Shown here: positions 10,544 through 20,809 of the stretch, in pieces
Position numbering within the stretch: position 1 is the stretch's first letter
Layout of the letters: each line of letters opens with the position of its first letter
DNA from: Iris pallida
Taxonomy: Eukaryota > Streptophyta > Magnoliopsida > Asparagales > Iridaceae
NCBI GenBank assembly: GCA_029216955.1
Contig: JANAVB010005597.1
Location: 49,349,614 to 49,413,613 of the forward strand
Reading direction: 5' to 3'
DNA: 64,000 nucleotides
The notes under the pieces: model-generated
Database searches by the model: none
What the model saw: only the letters and a program-made list of their open reading frames with translations
Told to the model about the DNA's origin: nothing
Position numbers and translations under genes: made by a program

Positions 10544-11779
10544 TGTCATGACCCGCACCCGAAGTAAGGACATGAGTGCGTGACAGCGTCCCAGCCTACG
10601 CCGTAGAAACGATAGAACGCTGTCTAGGTCTACTATTTAACAACAATTATAATATCAAAATCTGTCGAGAACGGTCAACTCCGAATGGAGGACAAGCAAT
10701 GACAATATAATATACTCAATCACAAGATCTAAGAAATATAGATGATACCGAAAGATAAAGACAACAAGATATGAAAATCATCCTGAAAATCTAACACAGA
10801 ATAATACAAGTCCAGTCACAGAGTCAACAATCTCAATACAATACTAAAATAATAACAAGCCAAAATGTAATCTGGAGACAAAGTCCAGTACCAAACTAAA
10901 CTAGCTAAGCTACTCTAAAGCCCCATCGGCTGGAGCTAACCCTTGCTGAACTAGGGTCTCTAAGTCTAGGCCGACTACGTCATGAGAACCGTAGTAGGTA
11001 GGACAATCCTCATCGCCATAATCTGTAAAATTTTGTCAACATATCCAGTCAGGATGGAATGAGCACAAATCTCAAATAACAGTTCTAGTTAGACGATATT
11101 GAAAATATAGCAGTAAATAGAGAGAATATACGAGGTAAAATAATGTGTACATGAATCATGGTAAGGTATGTCAAGACTGTAACTGAATGTAAGAACAAGA
11201 AAATAGTATATATCATGTACAAAAATCTGGAACTATATCTATGTGAGTTTAGTATTAGTTTCAACATGTGATCGGCTTAGAACTTGATACAATGTTTGGC
11301 CTGGCTAATCATATGTGAGTGTATGATTAACATTATACAATGATGATACAATAATACTGTGGGGTATTGATCACATATCTACGCTAACATCCCCATCCCT
11401 GACTAATATAGTGGATCCAACCATGACACGTCATGACACGTGATTCGCTGAGAAGGTAGCTAGCCTTCGCAGGAATCGTATCTATACAATGAATACTTGC
11501 CCATTGTATACCATATATAAGAGGAATAACATCTTATGACGGGATCCAGACAATACCAATCCGTGTGCACCATGTGTCAAGAGAACAAGGATATCTACAC
11601 ATACAAGAAACATAGACGATATCAAAACAGAAATATTATCAGAGAATGTACTCACCTGTGGTCCTGAGCTGATAAGATGAACAGACGCTCAGAGTAATCA
11701 CAGACCTAAAGATGAGATACTACAAGTCAAAACATGGTTTAATAATGAAAAAAGCTAATCGAGTCATGATATGCAAGTC

Positions 11780-12125
11780 TAAGTCAAAACTAGGTCAAAC
11801 TAAGTCACACCAAGCTAAACTAGGTCACACTAGGTCAACCAAGGTCAAACAAGGTCACAGGAAGTCAATCCAAGTCAAACTGGGTCAATCTGGGTCAAAG
11901 GTTGACTTACAGTTGACTTTTGGTTAAAAAGTCAACTCTGGTCAACTTTGGTCAACACTGAGTCAACCTTGGGTTAACCCTAGGTCAAACAAGTTAAATG
12001 TTGACTAACAGTTGATTTTCAGTCAACTGGTCAACTCTGGTTTGATTTCGGTCAATTCTAAGTCAAGTGTTGACTTGAAGTTGACTTTCGGTCAAAAAGT
12101 CAACTCTTGGTCAATGGGGGTCAAG
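11780..12125. promoter_or_regulatory. Dense TTGAC (W-box) array in the LTR, copy 1
   Basis: A degenerate ~10 bp tandem repeat of the form GGTCAAACTA, grading into TTGACTT-type units. By my count about 26 copies of TTGACC/TTGACT, on either strand, occur in ~350 bp. TTGACY is the W-box bound by plant WRKY factors (established). That the array drives stress-responsive LTR transcription is inference. Repeated at 46352-46700. Confidence 0.6.
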
Positions 12126-12754
12126 ACTAGTCTAAACTACCCTCATCTAGTCATTACCTACTAAGACAACCTATTTCTAACCCCATCTTAGAAGTCAAAC
12201 TCAATATCTTATCAATACTCTATTACCTACATTTATCCTTCACAAGGTAAATACCAATACCTTGCCCATTACAAAGGAAACTCCTCTAGATCTCAGGATA
12301 CTAGCCTAGATTTCTTAGGGTAGCTAGACACTAACCTATCTAGTCATTACCAACCATAAAATTCAGGTATCTAACCCATCCAGTCCATCTTATGGTCCAT
12401 GTTGGTCACTCCAACATTACCTTAGGGTATTGTCATGATACGCTATGGTATCTTGAGATACCCACACCCTACTCTCTACCAACCTTCCTAGTTCACTCTC
12501 CCACACTCTCCTAGTGTCTAGGTTAGCCACTCTAACTAGTCTACTAGGATATCAACCTAGTTAAGACACTAACTTAACCAACTCACTATCTAATACTATC
12601 ACAACCATCACTAACACCAACACTAACTAACCCTTCTAACTAGACACTCAACCCACACTAGACACCACTCAACTAGGCACTAACTAAGGGTTTATATAGG
12701 CTTCTAGTGGATCAATTTCGTGGGGTATAAATGTGTGTAGGAGTTTAGAAATGA

Positions 12755-13040
12755 TGGATGTATGGAAGAATGAAATGGATGTTAAAGAATGGATCGAAGA
12801 AGGAATGGGTGAATGCATGAAATGAATGGAAGATTGAATGGATTGAATGAATGCATGAATGAATGAAATGAATGAATGAAATGGATGAATGGTGGGATGA
12901 AATGAAAAGGGAAAAATGAATGAATGAAATCATGGAAGGATGGATAGGTGGATATGTGTGAATGAAATGGAATGAATGTTTGGGTGAATGAATGATGACT
13001 GAAATGTAAAGGAATGGAGGAATAAATGAGTCAATAGGAG
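12755..13040. repeat. Degenerate GAAT/ATGAATGAA low-complexity tract
   Basis: Purine-rich repeats of GAATGAAT and GAAATG. The minus-strand open frame across it (rich in Phe, Ile, His and Ser) is a by-product of the repeat. Duplicated at about 47331-47616. Confidence 0.85.
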
Positions 13041-13112
13041 GCTGAAATATAGGTGAACATGGGGCCTTGTCCATGGCTGAAATGTAGGTGCTATGAAAAA
13101 CTATCACTTGGA

Positions 13113-13170
13113 CAGCCACTTAGCCATCATTTCAGGCTGCTATTAGGCTGAAATGATGGCTAAGTGGCTG
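13113..13170. repeat. Perfect inverted repeat, 23 bp arms, 12 bp loop
   Basis: The left arm 13113-13135 (starting CAGCCACTTAGC) is the exact reverse complement of 13148-13170. It is duplicated unchanged at 47689-47711 and 47724-47746. A transcript through it would form a stable hairpin. It lies between the GAAT tract and the CA/TA microsatellites of the LTR. Confidence 0.9.
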
Positions 13171-13329
13171 CCCATTGGGGCTGATTTTTGGACAGGTTTG
13201 GGCTGCTCATAGGGACAGGTTTGGGGCCTGGATTTGGGGCTGGTTTCATGCTGAAAATCAGCAGCTCCCCCCCTCCCCCCCGATTCATCCTCATTCACTC
13301 TCTCAATACCCCTCTAATCTCTCACTCTC

Positions 13330-13710
13330 TCTAACTCTATACACAAACACACACCACACTAATTCTTATTCCCTCTACCACTCTCTCAAAGCTCCACATA
13401 CCCACACTCACATATATATATACATATGCACACACACACACATATATATATATACATATGGACACACACACACACCTATACATATGGATACACACACACA
13501 CATATATAATATATATTACATATGGACACACACACACACACACCTATACATATGGATACACACACACACACATATATATACATACAATTACCAACACCAC
13601 CACTACCACCACACACACACACTACCAGCACCACCCCTACTACCACACACTAACACACTCCCCATATAAATATACACACATACACATACACATATACATA
13701 TACTCCTAAA
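13330..13710. repeat. Compound CA/TA/ACATATGGA microsatellite
   Basis: Alternating (CA)n, (TA)n and ACATATGGACAC blocks in a longer periodic pattern, followed by CACCAC-rich sequence. Its counterpart is about 47916-48290, with different unit numbers. Open frames rich in Thr, His and Tyr over this tract are artefacts. Confidence 0.9.
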
Positions 13711-15978
13711 CGACCCAAAACCTTATCCGAATACCCAATCCTTGCAATTCTACCCTCTAGGGCCTAGACACGTGCCCCACACAAGAAATCTAACTCGCGC
13801 ACGCGAGCGAAAACGAAAACGAGGCCCGAATGACCAAATGGCCATTCTGGCGACTCCGGGTGTCCGATTCGCGATACCGCGTGATACGGACACCAAACCT
13901 ATCCGGATTCGACCCAAACTCTACCCACGAGTTCTAAATAATGATTAGAACCTATTCTAAGTACTAACTTGCCGATTCTAGTGTCGTGCAAAAAGTCACC
14001 CGTGTGTTGGAACCCGAAAATCCCGAAAAAGTCTATTTTTATGATTTCTCTCAAAACGATCCCACGTATCCAAATATGGACACTACCTAGCCTCATCTCA
14101 TCAAACTAACCTAATTAGGTCTAATTAGGTTAGGGGTAACACCCAAACATGTTAATTTAGGATTTTCCCCAAAATTGGCACTAAACCTAGCCCGAAAGTC
14201 CCGAATTGAGTCCAATGGGTTCCAAACCTCTTCTAATGGGTTGTCCTACGCCTCGGGCATCCTCTAATATACAAATAACACTAATTAGGAGTAATTACAA
14301 GAGTTAGAGTTAGGGTTTACCTCTTAGGAGTTGGAATCCCAAGAAAGCCCTAAAATTGTTCTTTTGGGGTCAAGAGCCAATTATATGCTTCCAACCCCTC
14401 CATGCTAGATTCTACCTAGATAAAATCACAAATAAAGATAAACAAGGGTTAGCACCAAGATTAGAGAGGGATCTAGAGTATGGAAGAGAATTAGAAGAGA
14501 TTTGACTTACTTTGGAGCTTGAAATCAAAGGATTTTGGCTTGGTTTGGAAAGGAACTCTCAAAGGAGAAGAAGAAGAACAAGATGTGAAGAAAATGAAGT
14601 GGAGAGGGGGTCTCTTGCTGCTGTCCAGATTTATGGGGTTTGGGGGCATTTGGCAAATGTCCAAAATGCCCTCCAAGGCCCCTTTGAGTCAATTTTGTCT
14701 TATGTGAAAGTTTGGGGCAAAAAGGGTCAAGTTTAAATAACCAAATGGACCAATTATGTCATGTAGGATTAGTCTAAATGCACTATACTAATTAGTGAAA
14801 TTTATGGGCCATGTCTAGCTAAACTCTGGGTCCCACTAGAGTCTAAGCTACCCGGGTCACTAACACAAGTCAAAATGAGCCAAAACTCAAACCCGATCAA
14901 ACTAAACCCGAAAATACAATATTAAAATATAAAAATTCCCAAAATATTAAAATATGAAAAATGACCAAAATTATAATACATCAATTTAAATATTATTAAA
15001 TAATATAAAATTCACCAATTAATCAAAATCCTAAATAATTCAAAAGTCACAAAATGACCAAAATACCTTTAGTCTAAAAAGTGGTAATTAGCTAATCTAA
15101 TCACATGGGTTAGGCCTCCATGGTCATGGTTAGTCTCTAGGCTAAGCAGCTCTAAGGTTACACTAGCCAAAGAACAAAATCACAAAGCACTAATTAAATT
15201 AACCTAAAATAATCAAAATCACCAATAAATTAATAACATGATTTAAACCTATTATTAAATAATCAATTTACAAAAGTTCAAATTACCCTCATTTTAGAAA
15301 AGTGGTGGTTACAAGAATACTGAGAGCGAGGGCGTACATAGCCAGCTACGTATATTGAAGTGCAACCCACCTCGCTATACGGCCACGGCTGTCTAGATAC
15401 ATGAGGGTTTAACTACAAGCCATCGGTCTCCTATGGTCATAAAAGCCTATTATCTCAATCTCAAGCAAGTAATAACAGTTACAAGATGTCAGAGCACCAA
15501 ATATACAATAGTAAGGCGTCCCATACATTACATATTCGGATGATCATGAAGCTAGTCGTACAAAATGTCAAGACTAGCAAGAGTTCTGGTCATACATGAT
15601 CAACCCTAGGATTTGTCAATCATGTTACAGCCCGTAGGTAGACAAAAAATAAAGGTGCAACCGAGCTAACACGTGCTCACCGGCTAAACGACTCAATAGA
15701 ATAATTCTACAATAAAGTGGGAGGACAAAAGAACCCACTCGTTGCCAGGGTTACGCCTGGTGGTCACCATCTGGCTGGAAGACAGGTAGATCCTCTGGTG
15801 CTGCTCCGATATCTGGCCGTACAAAACCAGCTGGTCAGACCCAGAAAGAGCAAGTGCCACAAAGGAGTTTCACTTAGGAACTAAAACCAGCATATCACAA
15901 TAGAATATTAAAGATGAAATAAAGAACTGATAATAATAGAGATAGCAATAGTAAACTGAGTACGAGGAAACCATTCAA

Positions 15979-16170
15979 GGCCAGGTCACAACCCTTAAAC
16001 CAAACAAGGATCGGGTTGGAACCCTTCACCTGAATAGAAACCCGTCTCAAATACTATTGGTAAGGTAACATGACAATAAATGAAGAGAGGACACAGAACT
16101 GCTCTGGGAGCCAGGTTACAACCCTTAAACCAAACAAGGACCGGGGTTGTAACCCTTCGCCTGAATAGAA
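15979..16170. repeat. Two ~60 bp direct repeats ~130 bp apart
   Basis: The segment starting GCCAGGTCACAACCC at about 15979 recurs with a few changes at about 16109 (GCCAGGTTACAACCC), both ending in CTGAATAGAA. It lies in the ~1.65 kb LTR segment that the left LTR lacks. Repeated in copy 2 near 50576-50765. Confidence 0.75.
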
Positions 16171-16970
16171 CTGGACTCCTGATCATTATTGTTAAGGCCA
16201 GTATAAATAATCATGTCTTGTCACCATCTTGTGCAGGATCGGGACAAGACTAGCTAGCTAGATTCCATCCAATCAATCACGGCCAAGCAAAGAGTACGGC
16301 TTGATACTTTAACTAACTAGGGTTATCAAGACCTAGTTACTAGCAAGATGCAATGAGATTATCCCAACAGCCACAAGCTCTGCAGACCATCCAGGTTATC
16401 CAGGTCGAATGTCCGTTTATGAAGGATGCAACATGTGACTGTGTGCTGGAAATGTGCCCTACTCGTCGGTAGGCTACAAGTCCACTTAGTGCGCCCAGAT
16501 AACGGGATTACCTGTAGCTGGAAAATCTCTCCATGACTACTGGATTATTCTAGTTTATTAGCCTTGGTCAATTATAGTAGGTATCCCTGACCGTGGTACT
16601 CATGGATCCCTATCCTAGACATGATGCAAGACAATACTGGTTTATTTGTACAAACGCAATCATCCACGGTGTGCAGGTCATTCATACTTGTCATGTCGGG
16701 CTAGCTGTCGTAACAGCATATCATGATATATCATGTCAGGTTTACTCGTCAAAAGTGTGCCACGACGGGCCACATCATGTCATGTCATTTGTCAAAAGTG
16801 CACCACAACGGGTCACCAGCGTGTCAGGAAACATATTTAAAATTAACAAGGCACCAACATTTATGTAGCGCTAATAATCAAAAGAGGGTGCAAGGACGGC
16901 ACGGGGAGTCATGCGGCAAAGGGGGCAGGGCGCATGCGGCTGAGAGCCATGCGGCTGGGAATCAAGAAAA

Positions 16971-17400
16971 TTTATGCGGCCACGAAAGTTCATGCGGCCA
17001 CGAAAGTTCATGCGGCGGAAGTTCATGCGGCCGCGGAAGTTCATGCGGCCACGGAAGTTCATGCGGCTACGGAAGTTCATGCGGCCACGGAAGTTCATGC
17101 GGCCACGGAAGTTCATGCGGCTGCAAGTTCATGCGGCCACGGAAGTTCATGCGGCACGGAATTCATGCGGCCACGGAAGTTCATGCGGCCACGAAAGTTC
17201 ATGCGGCTGCGGAAGTTCATGCGGCGGAAGTTCATGCGGCCACGAAAATTTATGCGGCCACGGAAGTTCATGAGGCTGCAAAATTCATGCGGCCACGGAA
17301 GTTCGGCCACGGTTCATGTGGCTGCGAAAGTTCGTACGGCTGCGAAAGTTCATGCGGCCACGGAAATTCATGCGGCCACGGAAGTTTATGCGGCCACGGA
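16971..17400. repeat. 18 bp minisatellite, about 24 units (copy 1, right LTR)
   Basis: Same unit family as 4711-4928 (GAAGTTCATGCGGCCACG and variants), with several truncated units. The copy-2 counterpart is 51570-52015. Long open frames in several phases are repeat artefacts. Confidence 0.93.
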
Positions 17401-18676
17401 ACTGTTCTTCTTCTCTATTATTCCGAGAAGAAGAACCATACAAAAGCCATGGCTTCCAAGCTTCATAAAACCTTCATCTAGAGTCCAAATCCGAACTTTC
17501 ATAGGTCAAAATGGGGCAGAATAAATTCTCTACAATATGGAACCATCAGAACTTGATAAAACAAGATTAAATAGATCAAAACCCAAGAAATCCAAAAAAA
17601 AAACTTAGATCTATAAGGAATGAGCCATGGAAATTAGAAATACTAAGTATTAAAGTATGTTAGAATCTCATGAGGAAGAGAATGGAACAATAAAAACGGA
17701 GTTCCTCCATGAAATAAGCTGCACTTGCCTAAGCCCTACTCCCTGGTAGGTGAAGAAGTAATGGTGGAGAAGAAGAAGTGATGGAGAAGAATTAAGGAGA
17801 GAGAGAGTGAGGTAGAAATATAATGATGGTGGTGTGGTAGGTGGGGGTTTGGTCCACATAAAACTAAGCCAAGCCGAACCAGCAAGTTGAACCGAACCAA
17901 GAAATGAAATGCCAAAATAACCATGCAAGAAAATATGCAATACGAGTCAAGATACACACGTATACCAAAATACGTAATACGAACTATGGTCGTTACAAGT
18001 TCATAAAAAGTAATCCTTCAAAGGGTTTCCAAACTCCTACAGGTTGTCTAGGATTGGGTTAACTAGATTTTGAAAACTGTAAATAGATTGATAATAATTG
18101 ACCTTCAATTACGGTTCAAGGAAGCAATTCATGTCCTGTTTTTGAAAGAATTTTGCAGATTTTCACATCGATTTCCTGGGAAATCTAGGAAGCTATAATT
18201 TAAACCACTTGAAGGGTTAAGCAGATGGTTATGTTGTCTAAACGTAGGATTCGACCGATCGAAAAATCAACGAATATGATTGGAGGATTTGGGCTCGAAG
18301 TAAGGTGCCTAAGTTGGGTGTGATGGTGCAACTGTGTCCTGTTCTTGGCTGTTGGCGCGCGACTGTGTCCAGGTGGCGCTCCGACATTTCGAGGCAGCGC
18401 TCAGGTGGTCGAGGATCGTCCAGGAGGCGCACGAAGGTCTGGGGGATGTGCAGGGGCGATCACGAAAACCTGAGGGAAAGGCATGGTGTCGAGAAGAAAG
18501 TAGGTTTCAAGGTTTTAAACTATAGGTATAGGAAGAGATTTGATTTGATTTAAAATTGAAATTTAATTCGATTTGTACCAGGATTTTGGGTTATCCTTGA
18601 AAAGAATAGGATTAGGATTATGTAGGATTTGAATTGGGTTATTTTGGTGAAGATTCGATCAAATTTGGAAGAATTA

Positions 18677-18775
18677 TATATATATATATATATATATATA
18701 TCTATATAATTATATATATATATTATATATATATAATATATATTATATATATATAATATACATATATATATATAT
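18677..18775. repeat. (TA)n microsatellite, interrupted
   Basis: TA-rich tract with several TAATTA-type interruptions. The copy-2 equivalent (53304-53363) is an uninterrupted TA run, so the two copies differ in both length and purity. Confidence 0.92.
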
Positions 18776-19854
18776 CGAATATTTGCAGGCTTTGGCTCGG
18801 GTTGGGAAGGAGATGAACAGTGCTTGCACTGTTCATTGGTTTTTTTTTCTTCCTATATCACACTGTATATTATATATCCAAAAAATGAATAAAATAAATA
18901 GTATAACTTTTAAAAAATTCCAATATTTTAACTAATAACTTATACAAATACCCATAAACATTATTAGAGAAAATTTTGCTAACTACTACTTATTGATGCA
19001 TAAATCAAAATATCTCCATATATTTTTATAAAAAAATTCTAATAGCAATTAACAAATCCCCAAACTAATAAAAATTAATTTGTCCATATTTCTCTCTTTT
19101 ATAAGTCATACATAAATATAAATATATGTATTGATATTTTAATTAATAACCTAATTAACCATATACATGCTTCTAAGTAGTTAAAATAATAATAATAACA
19201 ACAACAAAATAATAACCACAATAATAATAATAATAACAATAGCAACAAAATAGTAGGATTATAATAATTTGGGGGAGAGTACATCTTACTACTAGTATTA
19301 TTTCTTACAAACAAATATAAATTTTCAAATCCCAAAAATAATAATTAAATAATATTAAAAATAGAAAAAGATAGCCATAACACGATTTAATAAATTTAAA
19401 CAACCAATTATTTAAAAAATAAATGTAGTGACACTTAAATCTAATATGCTAGTCAAGGCACTTGCCTGCACTAGCCGTGCCATATTATCTAGTTAGTGTG
19501 CATACCAAATTTAGCTGATTATGACATATTTATAAGTAAATAACAAAATAATTCAAAACAAAATATTTAAGCAATAAAAAAAAAGAAAAATTCCTCCAAA
19601 ATTTTTGGGGGATTACACATTGTTTTGAAGTTGTGGCTACGCCACCCAGCCATTTCAGACGGGAGGGAGGGCTCGAATCCGGCCAACACCCCGGGACCCC
19701 CGCCCTTCCGTTAGGCTAGAGCCCTTGGACACAATTTTTTTAGGAACACACACACATATTTGAAAATGATAATTGTGTCGAACGTCCACACCAAAATCGA
19801 TCTCTTGATCACTTGGGCCACATGCCTCATCACTACCGGTAGACTAGGGTCATT

Positions 19855-19856
<2 letters not shown>

Positions 19857-19904
<48 letters not shown>

Positions 19905-19906
19905 CT
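19857..19906. repeat. (CT)n(TA)n compound microsatellite
   Basis: A CT run followed directly by a TA run. The copy-2 equivalent at about 54457-54545 is much longer in the CT part. Confidence 0.93.
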
Positions 19907-20809
19907 ATATAATTAATTAATATATTATAAGAAAAATAAATTTAGCACGTAAATGTATAGATCATTAATAATTTTCTAGGACAATAAATACTTGAAAGTG
20001 GAGTATAAATTTAATTACTTAGCTAGTTTAATAAATCAAGGAGCTGACAACAATTAATCATGACATGTTTAATCAATAGTCTATTTTGTTCACCAACCAA
20101 ACTAGGATGGATGTCCACGATTTCATTCAATGGTTGCCATGTGTAGAATTTTTTTTTTTTCCGAACACCCAAACAAAATAATATATAATTTCAGAAAAAA
20201 ATGTACTCTATTTCTAGAAGTAACAAATCAAACAAATTCTCCACATTTCTTATTAAATTGTGGAAAGGATTGTCTTTGTCATGGTCTGAAATTTTTTGCT
20301 TAATTAGGCTGTTAATAAACAGTTATCCCACCAAACGAGATACGCAGGAAGTGAAAGGTGGGAAGTTTGGATTCTGGGAGTCTATATCAAGTCAACCGTG
20401 CTCGTGTGGAGTAAGTACTAGAAACTGAGGAAAACTTCAATTCCACCGAAGTCCCGTTAACGGAACGAAATGTCGAAACAACTCGATCACTGTTTTCATG
20501 CACAAGTCCTTATAATTGGGGAAAATTGCAAATATCTACTTTGCAGGGATTTTCCTATGAATGTTAGGGAAAGTTTCCCCAAGATAGTAACATTAATATT
20601 AGTAATAAAAGATAAAAATATTAAAACTTCAATAGAAAACAAACAGCAAGTGGTGGTATCCTTGTATAGATATTATATTCATAGCAACCTGTCCGCCTGC
20701 AACTACCTATTATACTTGACAGATAAATGATAAATTGATAAATTGCACAAATTATCAACTATCCGATTGGTAAGTTAAGTATACTTGCCAATTATATGGT
20801 ATTTTTATT

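Larger units (their letters stand above)
10544..17997 (-). mobile_element. Gypsy right LTR, ~7.45 kb (copy 1)
   Basis: Runs from TGTCATGACC to GTCGTTACA in plus orientation, so TG...CA ends are kept; in element orientation it is the 5' LTR. It is unusually long. Contents from left to right: AT-rich sequence, a TTGAC-rich array (11780-12125), a GAAT-rich stretch, a 23 bp-arm hairpin, CA/TA microsatellites, the portion shared with the left LTR (about 14245-15314), a ~1.65 kb segment absent from the left LTR (15315-16965), and the 18 bp minisatellite (16971-17400). The extra segment may be a nested insertion or may have been lost from the left LTR. No coding domain was recognised. The flank at 17998 begins AGTTC, and the partner target duplication is not visible because the left LTR is truncated. 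Confidence 0.75.
17998..20809. other. Non-coding flank right of the gypsy element, copy 1
   Basis: No convincing gene. It holds AT-rich DNA, a GC-rich patch (about 18340-18470), a TA tract, a small perfect palindrome GAACAGTGC-TT-GCACTGTTC (18815-18834), AAT/CAA-rich low complexity (19180-19250), a GC-rich patch (19640-19730), and a CT/TA microsatellite. The longer open frames have no recognisable domain. The homologous flank in copy 2 is 52624-55445. Confidence 0.6.

Noticed and set aside
12745..13119. 124-codon minus-strand frame rich in Phe, Ile, His and Ser
   Set aside because: It is a low-complexity read-through of GAAT repeats, identical in both LTR copies, with no domain.
13175..13709. 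Thr/His/Tyr-rich frames of up to 181 codons (also 47751-48296)
   Set aside because: They are translations of CA/TA microsatellites.
19630..19740. Possible tRNA-derived SINE: GGCTCGAATCC resembles a B-box, with a loose A-box about 37 bp upstream
   Set aside because: The A-box match is poor; there is no poly-A tail or target duplication, and no second copy outside the duplicated block.
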